The notes beneath the pieces were generated by a model, which was not told where the DNA came from, made no database searches, and was given only the letters and a program-made list of their open reading frames with translations. Shown here one piece after another: positions 31,038 to 39,824 of a stretch of 64,000 nucleotides of DNA (within the stretch, counting starts at the first letter, position 1; the number at the start of each line of letters is the position of its first letter). A program made the position numbers and the translations under genes. The stretch comes from a virus. The stretch lies in IMG/VR virus record IMGVR_UViG_3300031566_000017, positions 1-64,000 of that record; one strand, given 5' to 3'.

Positions 31038-32522
31038 CTACGCAACTTTCAGAACTACTCCGGTCGTGCCTTCCGCCTCGCCTACGACATAGGCCATGTT
31101 CACGTTGCAGGCCCAAATCGCGTTTAGACCCGCGTTCGTCGGCGTGTCCGTTAGCAGGCGCCAGCTGCGCCCGCCGTTGATCGTGCGGTACACATCACCT
31201 ATGGGGCCGGCCTTGTTGGCTATCATGTAGCCGACCAGATCGTTGACGAATGTGATGTCCGTGATCCCCAGAGTATGGGTCGCCGCCTCGGGATAATCCC
31301 TCTGAACGAAGGTGACTCCGCCGTCCTCGGTGTACCAGAGGGTGCCGTCTACATATCCTAGCCACCAGCGGTACTGGTCCCTCACGTCCACGCAGAGGAT
31401 CTCTATGGCCCCATTGTCTCCTAGGATCAGCTGCCACGTCGCGCCCCCGTCGTCCGTGTAGAGCATCTCATCGGCGACCCCTACCGCCACGCCATAGTTC
31501 TCATCGGCGAAATCGATGTGGTTCAGGGTGCCGATCAGGGTGCCTGCAGACTGCGCGGTCCAGGTTACCCCTGCATCATCGGAGAAGTAAACATACCCGC
31601 CAGTGCAAACCAGCCAGATATGGTAGAGGTCCAACGCGAATAGGGTTCCCCCCATCGTGGCGTACTGGTCATCTACCGCCCCTACTTCGACGGGTACCCA
31701 CGCCGTAGCCCCACCGTCATCGCTATAGGCGATGTCCACAGGGCCGCCGTCTTGTGTTCCCCGGGCGACGATCGTTCGCGTTATCCCGCCGCCGATCTCC
31801 ACGCAGATCACGCTGGCGATGACCATAGCTGCGGCGAAGGGCTCTTCTACGGTTTCCAGCCAACCATCTGCGCCGCCGTCTACAGTGGACAGCACGTTGG
31901 CTACGTTCGCGGCGCTACCCGTCAGTGGGTCGCTGACGATGAACCCGGTCTGGCAGTAGTCCAATGCCACGCCGCAATCATCCTGACACCTGGGGTCGTT
32001 GCAGAACACCACATCGTTGAGAGACTGCTCTTCAGTGATCGTCTGCCGGTTGACGTTCACGTCCAGCAACCGGTGCAGCGCCACGGCCTGCAGATCGAAG
32101 CTCTGGGTCGACTCATCTTGGTCGCCCGGCTTTCTGACTACCAGCTTGGAGAGGCGTTTCGTAGAGACTCGCACACCTTCCAGAACGAAAGACCTCACCC
32201 AATTCTCGAAAACGTCTGCGCGTCCGCACTCCCACATATTGACGAAGATCGTCGCTGGGCAGCGCAGCCCTTCGAGCCAGTCCGCCGTCTTCAGAACATT
32301 CGTCAGGATGCTCGAGCTGATCGTCCCCGGCTCGCCCTCATAGCTACCGATTTTCTGGAACTTGTTGGGTGCCGAAGGATCCCGGCACCACAATAGGGTG
32401 AGGTCACCCAACGGCTCTTCGATGTCACCCAACTCGTGACACCCTAGATAGTGAACCTCCGAGTTTGGTCCGTCCAATTGCACGAACAGTGCACCATTTC
32501 CGCCCTTCAATGGCTCGCTCAT
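31038..32522 (-). CDS. major tail (tube) protein fused to a BNR-type propeller
   Basis: 494 residues. The first 160 resemble a tail tube subunit. The remainder carries Asp-box repeats (SDDGGATAW, SDDAGVTWT, TDDGGATWQ, TEDGGVTF, TINGGRSWR), predicting a beta-propeller similar to Ycf48/sialidase folds. Position just before the chaperones fits. The propeller would decorate the tail surface. Confidence 0.72.
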   Translation of the reverse strand: MSEPLKGGNGALFVQLDGPNSEVHYLGCHELGDIEEPLGDLTLLWCRDPSAPNKFQKIGSYEGEPGTISSSILTNVLKTADWLEGLRCPATIFVNMWECGRADVFENWVRSFVLEGVRVSTKRLSKLVVRKPGDQDESTQSFDLQAVALHRLLDVNVNRQTITEEQSLNDVVFCNDPRCQDDCGVALDYCQTGFIVSDPLTGSAANVANVLSTVDGGADGWLETVEEPFAAAMVIASVICVEIGGGITRTIVARGTQDGGPVDIAYSDDGGATAWVPVEVGAVDDQYATMGGTLFALDLYHIWLVCTGGYVYFSDDAGVTWTAQSAGTLIGTLNHIDFADENYGVAVGVADEMLYTDDGGATWQLILGDNGAIEILCVDVRDQYRWWLGYVDGTLWYTEDGGVTFVQRDYPEAATHTLGITDITFVNDLVGYMIANKAGPIGDVYRTINGGRSWRLLTDTPTNAGLNAIWACNVNMAYVVGEAEGTTGVVLKVA

Positions 32523-32534
32523 TGCTTACCTCCT

Positions 32535-32885
32535 CTAGCCCCCTTCCGTTGTCATGGCGCTCACCGCCCTTGCGATCAGGGCGCTAACGCCTATCTTGTG
32601 CACCGCCTGTAGCGCGGTCGCTGCCTTCATCGGGTTCTTCTTCGCGTCCTCCAGAGTCCAGATGCCGTGTCTCTTCAGCGTGTCCTCGATCTGCTTACCG
32701 GTGATCACTAGGTCCCCTACGACCTCCGCCCACGGTACTCCATAGGGGATCCCCATCTGCAACTCTTCCGAAGGGCACTCATCGTCTGTGACCGCTTCGG
32801 CAGGCACATACGCGCGCCAGCGACCTTCGTCCTGCCATTCGACTAGAACCGTTTGCTGTTTGCGCCTTATGACCGTCACTCTCAT
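32535..32885 (-). CDS. tail-region protein, unrecognised
   Basis: 116 residues: N-terminal beta-strand region (VTVIRRKQQTVLVEWQDEG) and C-terminal helices (KQIEDTLKRHGIWTLEDA). Between tail completion and tube genes, so probably a head-tail joining factor. No family recognised. Confidence 0.6.
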   Translation of the reverse strand: MRVTVIRRKQQTVLVEWQDEGRWRAYVPAEAVTDDECPSEELQMGIPYGVPWAEVVGDLVITGKQIEDTLKRHGIWTLEDAKKNPMKAATALQAVHKIGVSALIARAVSAMTTEGG

Positions 32886-32930
32886 TGCTACCTCTCAATC
32901 TTCTTCCTGGCTTGCAAGTTTCCCGGCAAA

Positions 32931-33422
32931 TTAGATCGCGTGCCCGCTGGCCTTTGCTGCCCGCTTCATCGCCTGCTCCATCCTGCGCTTGAACGGCTTC
33001 TCCCACTTTGCCTTGACCTGTTTGTCGAAGTCTCTTGGCTTCGTCCCGGGATGAATAACCCCCGCCGTCATAACTACCTTGCCGAACTGCGCCCCTGCCA
33101 CTGACACCAACGTCCCCGGTCTGGTCTTGGGAATGAACCCCTCTCTAAAGCGTAGCGCCTGCGCGTTCACCGGAAGAATGATGTGCTCCTCCGTTCCTCC
33201 GCTCACATAGTTGTAAATCTTGTCATCAGTCCAAACGAAGATCTCGGCCCCATACTTCAGGGCTATCTCTACCTCAAACTCCGGGCGGTTTTTCCACGTC
33301 GCCGTGGTCTGGTTGAATGAACGCTTGATGTCTTCACCGACCTTGCGCATCTCATCAACTAATGCAGCCCTGAACGCCGCGTCCTTGAACCGCTTCGGCT
33401 TGATCTCTTTGAACAGGATCAC
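32931..33422 (-). CDS. tail completion protein (HK97 gp10-like, tentative)
   Basis: 163 residues, basic, helical N-terminus (DEMRKVGEDIKRSFNQTT), beta core and basic C-terminus (KRRMEQAMKRAAK). Length and place between adaptor and tube fit gp10-type tail completion proteins. Confidence 0.6.
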   Translation of the reverse strand: MILFKEIKPKRFKDAAFRAALVDEMRKVGEDIKRSFNQTTATWKNRPEFEVEIALKYGAEIFVWTDDKIYNYVSGGTEEHIILPVNAQALRFREGFIPKTRPGTLVSVAGAQFGKVVMTAGVIHPGTKPRDFDKQVKAKWEKPFKRRMEQAMKRAAKASGHAI

Positions 33423-34594
33423 ATTACATGCACCCGAACCTTCTTCAGTGCCCTAGCGAACTTCCACGCTATCCACGCCCCGTCGTTTATGCCGAACGGA
33501 TTGTTTGCCCGCTCCGCCGTCATTATTGCAGGAATGTTCCTGTCCCTAGCCCACAACCGCTGTACTATGTCGCAGCCGCATGGCTCATTGGGCATCTTCG
33601 AGTGCGCCAACCTCAGAAGAGCATCCTCCGCCTGATAGGTCAACGGATCCATCCCCGCCCTATAGTTCAACCGTACGATCTGCGGTCTCGAGGTAAGGCA
33701 ACTGGCTACCCACGCCCCATCGGAGTACGTACCCGGGAGAACGTCGACGATCCCCGCCTCTCCGTTCCTGATATACATGCAGCCATCTTTCGTGTATTCG
33801 CCGCAGCTCGCCGCGCCGCATTCGCTGCTGCACCTGTGCGGCCAGACCAGCGTCGCGTTCTCTGAGGTGTCATCGTAGACCCGCGTCACGTCTACTGTGT
33901 CCTCGAAGTTGTCATCGTCTTCATAGTCAATGCCTGCTCTCGGATTGTCGGCAGCCGCCTCAGTCACCAGCCTACATCTCGGAATCTCGATGGTCAGTAC
34001 CCCCGCATCGATGGTCACACAACTAGGGTGAATCTCTACGGGAGTCAACGAGCAGGGATCCCCTCTGGGATGGTATACTCTGACTTCGCTGATGTCCGTA
34101 AAGGTCACGGCCGGGATCGTCACTAACGCCGGGTCGATAATCAGACCACCGACTCTCAGAACTACCGTCTGTCCCAGGGCTACATCGTCCTCCGCCCGTA
34201 CCCCCGCCTCAATGATCTTGTGCCACATAGCCTCCACCGGGCAGCTGTATGGCCTCTGCTCATCTTCTATCCACCGCGGCTTGAGTGGATACCTGATGTG
34301 GTTCTCTAGTTCCTCTTGCGCCTCTAAGAGATATTTGAGTACCATGTCCCGCTCTGACTTGAGCCAGATGGTCCTACACTCCGAATCGGCGATTTCGTCC
34401 TCATTGCGCACACCGAAGAACTGGCACTCAGGGTACCCTATGAGCTGCGTATACCTCGCCATAGAGATCGCGCTCTTGCTGTCGTCAACCAGGGCACTCG
34501 CCACCGGCACGATCGACGGTGAGACTCCCACCACAGCGCTCGGAGTAGGCGGGATTATTACTACCGGGGTTCCGCTTCCCTCCCAATCCGACAT
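33419..34594 (-). CDS. head-tail adaptor region protein
   Basis: 391 residues from ATG 34594, which overlaps the upstream TGA and has GGAGG. Residues 30-110 have a helical pattern of head-tail connectors (SERDMVLKYLLEAQEELENH). The remainder is beta-rich with several Cys (HRCSSECGAASCGEYTKDGC). Longer than usual connectors, so an added surface domain is likely. Confidence 0.55.
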   Translation of the reverse strand: MSDWEGSGTPVVIIPPTPSAVVGVSPSIVPVASALVDDSKSAISMARYTQLIGYPECQFFGVRNEDEIADSECRTIWLKSERDMVLKYLLEAQEELENHIRYPLKPRWIEDEQRPYSCPVEAMWHKIIEAGVRAEDDVALGQTVVLRVGGLIIDPALVTIPAVTFTDISEVRVYHPRGDPCSLTPVEIHPSCVTIDAGVLTIEIPRCRLVTEAAADNPRAGIDYEDDDNFEDTVDVTRVYDDTSENATLVWPHRCSSECGAASCGEYTKDGCMYIRNGEAGIVDVLPGTYSDGAWVASCLTSRPQIVRLNYRAGMDPLTYQAEDALLRLAHSKMPNEPCGCDIVQRLWARDRNIPAIMTAERANNPFGINDGAWIAWKFARALKKVRVHVM

Positions 34595-35331
34595 CAGGGT
34601 ACATCCTCCGTATCTGGATTGGTGAAGTTCCATCCAGTCTTCTGCCGCCAGACGTAGACGGTTGTTCCGGAATCCAGCCAGAAGACCACTTCCCCAAGGG
34701 CGTCTGTCCTGCCACCGGCTATCACGTTCAGGCCTCCAATGTCCGTAGTCACCCAAACGTCCGCGTCGGGAATCGGATCAAAAGGCCCTACCGTGCTAAG
34801 CAGCGTATAGGTCACTTCTACTGCGCCGGCCCCCAGAGTACAGACGCCGTCTATCTGATCGCTCAAGGTCTCCAAGGTATCCGCATCCGCCCCGGTTCGC
34901 GCTACCTCAGTCGCGCCAGCATCCTCCGCTTCGAGAGGAAAGGCTGTCGTTTCGTCGTACTTGGCACTCGTTATAGCGTCGTCCTCCAGTGCCATTTCAT
35001 CTCCGGGCACAGCTAGGTCCCCTATCTGCTGAATGTCGGTCCCGACTATGTATGTCACGTCTTGCCACTCGCCTCCGAGCACGTCGTGGAACCAAACCGC
35101 TGTCATATCCCCTACTTCTGCGCCAGCGAGATTGACCTGAACCTGGGGGCCCCCAGCAGGAACTACAGTTGGGAGTACCGTGATAGGATCCAAGGCGCCG
35201 CCGTCTACCGATACCAGGACATCCCCTGCTGCTAGGGTTGGGTTGACCTGGAAGATGTTCGTATTCGCTTGACTGGTCAGGTAGGCGTAGAAGGTGAACG
35301 GCTGACCCTTGACCGCTGGCTGTCCTGCCAT
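34594..35331 (-). CDS. virion accessory protein with Ig/carboxypeptidase-regulatory-like domain
   Basis: 245 residues, beta-rich. The C-terminal 80 residues (DADVWVTTDIGGLNVIAGG, TDALGEVVFWLD) match the pattern of carboxypeptidase-regulatory/Ig-like domains found on phage surfaces. Likely a head or neck decoration. Confidence 0.55.
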   Translation of the reverse strand: MAGQPAVKGQPFTFYAYLTSQANTNIFQVNPTLAAGDVLVSVDGGALDPITVLPTVVPAGGPQVQVNLAGAEVGDMTAVWFHDVLGGEWQDVTYIVGTDIQQIGDLAVPGDEMALEDDAITSAKYDETTAFPLEAEDAGATEVARTGADADTLETLSDQIDGVCTLGAGAVEVTYTLLSTVGPFDPIPDADVWVTTDIGGLNVIAGGRTDALGEVVFWLDSGTTVYVWRQKTGWNFTNPDTEDVP

Positions 35332-35340
35332 GCTATTCTC

Positions 35341-36144
35341 CTATACCGTAAAGGCTGCGTAAGTGAGCGGCGTGCCCCCATTCCAGAGGGCTGTTCTCTG
35401 CGCTGCTGTCAATACTCCGCCCGCCCCGGCTGCGGACTTCCAGAACATCGTCGGGCCGATGCGACCGTCCCAGTCAAAACCCGCCTGGTTCCAACTGATT
35501 CTAAAAATCCCCGCCGTATCAGCTGGCGCTCCAGTCGTCGCTGCGGCATCCACTCCCCCATTGTTGACTTGGATAGATACGGTGTTCGCCACCGCGTCAT
35601 GCCAACAAACGATCAGATACCATGTGGCAAGGACCGGTGCGCCGAGAGTCACCGCGTTGACATCACCAATGATGTTGTTGCCATCCCGCACTATCCAACG
35701 ATAGCGGTCTGTGGGTTGATCCCAAACACCCAAATACTCCCTTGTGTTGACACCATTATTATCTTTGCCTGCAATAGCCATAGATGCGCCCGGTTTTGAA
35801 TCCTGATACACACACGTCGCCAGCGTGAAATCTATATCCCCGGTGGACAATAAGGCATCGTCGCCCGGGCGCGTGTGATATTCGTTATTCGCCGCCGTGT
35901 ACTGGCGAGAGTTCGCATAGACCCCAGGCCAGCCAGGGTTGCTTGTGACGGTATTCACGTCCGTGAGGTGCAGGGCGTTGACGTGGAGGTCTAGCCGGTC
36001 GCCGTTGAGTTCGTTGCCTGCCGAGTAGGTAATGAGGTTGTTCAACAACCCGTTGCCAGCAGGAGCGCCACCGCTAGATATGACGCTAAGTCCTATGCCC
36101 AATGGCACAACGTGGGTACCTGGCCTGAGTACAGTTATGGTCAT
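35341..36144 (-). CDS. concanavalin-A/LamG-like decoration protein
   Basis: 267 residues. Predicted beta-sandwich (FTLATCVYQDSKPGASMAIAG, ATWYLIVCWHD, GRIGPTMFWKSAAG and TAAQRTALWNGG), a signature of LamG-like domains. Probably binds glycan on the virion surface. Confidence 0.7.
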   Translation of the reverse strand: MTITVLRPGTHVVPLGIGLSVISSGGAPAGNGLLNNLITYSAGNELNGDRLDLHVNALHLTDVNTVTSNPGWPGVYANSRQYTAANNEYHTRPGDDALLSTGDIDFTLATCVYQDSKPGASMAIAGKDNNGVNTREYLGVWDQPTDRYRWIVRDGNNIIGDVNAVTLGAPVLATWYLIVCWHDAVANTVSIQVNNGGVDAAATTGAPADTAGIFRISWNQAGFDWDGRIGPTMFWKSAAGAGGVLTAAQRTALWNGGTPLTYAAFTV

Positions 36145-36208
36145 CTTAGCTCCGAACTAGAATGCAGAGATATGGAGTCGTTTTGAGAACGGAATCGGTT
36201 GTGCCGTC

Positions 36209-36526
36209 CTATACCCACCATTCTTTCTTGACTCTGGCTCCCTGCCACCACCTGACGATCAAGACAACTATCCCGAGGACCGCCAATCCTTCTATCCCTG
36301 GCAACCCGAGCCAGTTCCATACGAGCACCGCTACAGTGGCGACCACCGCAGCGCAGCTCGGGCAGTTCACCCATTCTGCTAGTCGTGTGGCAGCCCACCT
36401 CTCGATGGGAAAGCCCCCGGCATCCGTGTCGTAACCGACGCCCAACTTCTCCCGGAGCCATTCGGTGCCGCTCCAGAAAGTGAGCAGCCACGTCAGCCCC
36501 CATACCGCCAGCGCCAGTTTGATCAT
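36209..36526 (-). CDS. membrane protein (DUF1360-like)
   Basis: 105 residues with hydrophobic stretches at both ends and a central NCPSCAAV motif, as in DUF1360 proteins. Start overlaps the glycosyltransferase stop (ATGA). Role unknown; an inner-membrane partner of the glycosyltransferase is possible. Confidence 0.65.
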   Translation of the reverse strand: MIKLALAVWGLTWLLTFWSGTEWLREKLGVGYDTDAGGFPIERWAATRLAEWVNCPSCAAVVATVAVLVWNWLGLPGIEGLAVLGIVVLIVRWWQGARVKKEWWV

Positions 36527-38391
36527 TCCAAGTCGGGCTGTCCTTCAGCGTCGGCTATCGCCGCATCTATGAACTTGATCGCCGTGCCCCTGTTCTTGCC
36601 GTTCTCTTCGGCCTCGCGGAGGGCCTTCCAATCATCCAGGCTTCCAGAGAACTCCTTGATCTCCTTGACCTTCATCGAGCTGGGGTCCGGGATCTCCGCT
36701 GTACTGAGAAGCGGGAACTCCTCGACCGGAGGCTCTACCTTCTTTCTCGGGGGCGCCTTGCCGGGGTCCTTGGTCTCCCTGAAGATCCTCTTCTTCCCTT
36801 GATACATCTCTAAGAAGCCGGGGTTCCTAGCCGTTCCCGTTCGGAGGTCTCTCTTGTCTACCCTCCCTATTTTCCTGCGCCCACCGAACTGATAGGCTAT
36901 ACCCGTCACCGGGCCATAGATCGTCTTCGGTGCACCGATGTCCAGTTCAAAAACGACTAGCGCCATACCCTTTACTCCCACGTCGTATACCTCCCTTTGC
37001 ACCCGGGCTGTGGGGTTTTTCGCCACCACAGCGGCTTTTCTAGGTCCACAGCATCCCATAGGTCGATCTCCTGCATATACCGCCGGAAACAGCGCCGTCA
37101 GCTGCCTTCTGAAGAATCTGTAGTAGTCCGCCGTCGCCGTGGTCAGGCTTCTGTTCTGTTTCTCGCGCCGGATCAGGTATCCAGGGGGGCCTCCCACATG
37201 GAGCCCGCACCATCCCTGTATCCCGAGGGCGATATTGAAAGCCCAGTCCTCGCGGCCCTCTACCATGATCTCGGAGTACCCGCCGGCCTCTCTCCAGGCC
37301 TTCTTCGGATACATGATCCCCGCCGACATCGGGTTCTTTTTCAACACCTGCTCGAAGTTGTACTGAGGGAGCTTGAGCGCCTTGTCCCTCTGGCCGCTCT
37401 TGAGCTGCCTCAGGTCGCCATAGGTCACCCTCTGGGGGTTGGCCTCGCACTCCCGGTATAGGCTGTCAAGGTGCCACGGCTCCAGCATGTCGTCCGCTGA
37501 GAGGATAGTTATGTACTGACCCCGAGCCGCCTTTACGCCGGTGTTCAGGGCGAACGGCGTCCCGAGGTTCCTCTTGTGCCTGATGTATCGGATGCCCTTC
37601 CAAGGATCCGCGAACGCCCGGCCGATCTCTGCCGTTTCATCCGTACTGGCGTCGTCGACGATAATGACCTCGAAGGACTGGAAGGTCTGGCCGTCCATCA
37701 GCCCGAGGCATGTATCACCGCCTATCAGAGAATTGATGCAATCCGTGAGGTATCGCCCATAGTTGTAGCAAGGCACCACTACGGAGATCGCCGGCGGCGT
37801 GCGGATGAACAGGTTCTTCTTGTTCGGCTCCCGCTTGATCGCTTCCGTGATCGCTGGTCCGAATGGGCTGCCCTCCGGCCTGGGTTCATGCTTCATCCAC
37901 TGATTGAACTCCTCAGTCGGATAGGCGCTGAACCCCTTCCTGCACGCCCTTAGCTGGTATTCGCACGTCGAACCCCATAGCGGGTAGTCCCGTTCATTCA
38001 GGAACCCTACCCGTTCAATCACAGCGCGGGCTACGTACATGAACGTTCCTTGCACGTAGCCCTGAGGCCATACGGGGTGACTCATCACCCCGTCGCCGAC
38101 GATCTGATGCTTCTCCCGCAGTCCGTTCAGATGATCGAGCCAGCCGTCCTCAAGCCACACATCCTGATTCAGAATGAGAACATCAGTGTCGCAGGCCCGC
38201 ATGCCAGCGTTGACCGCCCCCGAGAAGTATCCCTTCTCCAGAGGGCGGATGATCTCCACGTCCAGATCGAGAGCCTTATCCGAGTGATCGTCCACAATGA
38301 TCACCGGAAGGTCGACTGGTAGACTACGCAGCAACCGCTCGATCGTCTCGTGTCCGTTCCAGAACGGTACTATGGCCGTCAGTTCCTGCAC
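36523..38391 (-). CDS. double GT2 glycosyltransferase
   Basis: 622 residues. Two GT-A family 2 domains: residues 1-195 (TAIVPFWNGHETIERLL, VDDHSD) and about 203-425 (SVVVPCYNYGRYL, VDDASTDET, LSADD). The C-terminal 190 residues are basic and unrecognised. Each domain transfers a sugar from a nucleotide-sugar donor. Sits inside the structural module, directly downstream of the major capsid gene, suggesting glycosylation of a virion protein or host surface glycan. Confidence 0.88.
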   Translation of the reverse strand: MQELTAIVPFWNGHETIERLLRSLPVDLPVIIVDDHSDKALDLDVEIIRPLEKGYFSGAVNAGMRACDTDVLILNQDVWLEDGWLDHLNGLREKHQIVGDGVMSHPVWPQGYVQGTFMYVARAVIERVGFLNERDYPLWGSTCEYQLRACRKGFSAYPTEEFNQWMKHEPRPEGSPFGPAITEAIKREPNKKNLFIRTPPAISVVVPCYNYGRYLTDCINSLIGGDTCLGLMDGQTFQSFEVIIVDDASTDETAEIGRAFADPWKGIRYIRHKRNLGTPFALNTGVKAARGQYITILSADDMLEPWHLDSLYRECEANPQRVTYGDLRQLKSGQRDKALKLPQYNFEQVLKKNPMSAGIMYPKKAWREAGGYSEIMVEGREDWAFNIALGIQGWCGLHVGGPPGYLIRREKQNRSLTTATADYYRFFRRQLTALFPAVYAGDRPMGCCGPRKAAVVAKNPTARVQREVYDVGVKGMALVVFELDIGAPKTIYGPVTGIAYQFGGRRKIGRVDKRDLRTGTARNPGFLEMYQGKKRIFRETKDPGKAPPRKKVEPPVEEFPLLSTAEIPDPSSMKVKEIKEFSGSLDDWKALREAEENGKNRGTAIKFIDAAIADAEGQPDLE

Positions 38392-38407
38392 GGATGCCCC
38401 CTTCTAG

Positions 38408-38434
38408 TAAGGGGGGGCGACGCTGCCCCCCTAT
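38408..38434 (-). terminator. hairpin after the major capsid gene
   Basis: GGGGGGCAGC/GTCGCCCCCC stem-loop, followed by CTTACT without a clear T-tract, just after the capsid stop. May attenuate or protect the capsid mRNA. Confidence 0.5.
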
Positions 38435-38438
38435 CATG

Positions 38439-39824
38439 CTATTCCGGGCACTGAGCCACGCAGAAGCACTCCTCGGGGTGGTAACTCTCCTCACAAGGAT
38501 CCGGGCTCTTAGGTCCACCAGGAACCGCGCACCTGACATCGTGGAACCGTGCCAACGTCCACGGCGCCCACGCGACGATTCGAGGCCTCATCTCTACAAT
38601 CTGCTTTACGCAGGTATGGTCCTGCTCCTCCCACGTCAGGAGCCTTCCGCCATCGGTATAGGCAAACCCGTCATGCTTGGAGGGGATCTTGCTCATATCC
38701 AGCATCTCACCATGCAGAGTCTTCACCCCGCCGATGCCGCCGGTGAGCAGGTAGATGTCCCCGCGGGTCGGACCCTTGGTCAACTCCCAATCGTATTGAA
38801 TGAGAGGGATCGTAAACCCGTCGATGCTGATTGCCCCATCCCCAAACATGCCGCCGTTCAGGGAGAGGCGGAACTGCCTGGCCTCGTAGCTCTGTATCGC
38901 TACCTCTTGATACTGAGCACCGGGGCAGACAGACCAGCACGTGAACGAATCCAACAGGCACTGCCGGAGGAAGCCGGGCAAGAGGATGATCATCTCGCCG
39001 ACCTGCATCTGACGCGCCGCCAGCGAAGGCGCCCACGAGATGTTTTGCTTGATGTGCCTGTAGACGGCCATCAGCACATCAACAAAGTTGAACCCGGCAC
39101 CTACCGCACCACCGTTCCAGGTGATGCCCGCTCCGCCAGCCATCGTGTTCTGATTCCAGTCGATGACGATACTGTCCATCGAGGAACAGGGCTTGCCGTT
39201 GGGATCGACATAGCCGTTGGTCACCAAAGACTCCAGGCCGTCAAACAGGCCAGGGGCCGCCGCTCCGGTGACGGTATATCGCTTCAGGTCCTGCAGAATG
39301 ACCTCAGTGGCGAAGCGCATCTCGTACTCGGTCTGGTTGGTTATCAGAGACCCATCCAGACGGTACATCGGCTGGCGTTCGCAGTATTTCATGAAGTCAT
39401 AGGTCACGTCCTGAACGTGGCCCTCTCTCCGCAAGCGCCCGTAGTCCTGGATGATGAAGTCACAGGTACCGAACTCGTAGGAGTTCGGGTCGGCGCACGG
39501 ATCCGCCAGATACCCGGCGGTGCACGCGCCTGCATACTGCTCCGGCCTCACGAAGTTGATGAAGGACCGTCTCTCGATGCAGACTTCGGTGAGGATCCAC
39601 CCCAGCCAGTCGAGGAACTTGTTGGCGCCCTCCAGGGAGAGCGACATCAGATCCTGGTTGCTACAGAGGTCGAACAACCCGCAACATCCGAAGATAGTCG
39701 CGTCGTCCCCTATCGTGAGGCGGCGGACCAGTTGATCGTTGGTCTTGAGCAACTGCCGGACCGCACTAGCGTTGGCCTCGCTGGTGTCTGCCAGGTGGGC
39801 CAATACTGATTCAAGTTCACTCAT
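38439..39824 (-). CDS. major capsid protein
   Basis: 461 residues. Placed directly after the protease/scaffold gene and overlapping its stop by 1 bp. Mixed alpha/beta pattern compatible with an HK97 fold; unusually rich in Cys (about 15). The C-terminus (CEESYHPEECFCVAQCPE) may form a metal- or disulphide-stabilised knot. No identification beyond position and size is claimed. Confidence 0.72.
   Translation of the reverse strand: MSELESVLAHLADTSEANASAVRQLLKTNDQLVRRLTIGDDATIFGCCGLFDLCSNQDLMSLSLEGANKFLDWLGWILTEVCIERRSFINFVRPEQYAGACTAGYLADPCADPNSYEFGTCDFIIQDYGRLRREGHVQDVTYDFMKYCERQPMYRLDGSLITNQTEYEMRFATEVILQDLKRYTVTGAAAPGLFDGLESLVTNGYVDPNGKPCSSMDSIVIDWNQNTMAGGAGITWNGGAVGAGFNFVDVLMAVYRHIKQNISWAPSLAARQMQVGEMIILLPGFLRQCLLDSFTCWSVCPGAQYQEVAIQSYEARQFRLSLNGGMFGDGAISIDGFTIPLIQYDWELTKGPTRGDIYLLTGGIGGVKTLHGEMLDMSKIPSKHDGFAYTDGGRLLTWEEQDHTCVKQIVEMRPRIVAWAPWTLARFHDVRCAVPGGPKSPDPCEESYHPEECFCVAQCPE

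Noticed and set aside
38394-39809. 471-residue plus-strand frame
   Set aside because: Antisense shadow of the major capsid gene, as long as the gene itself and without an RBS.
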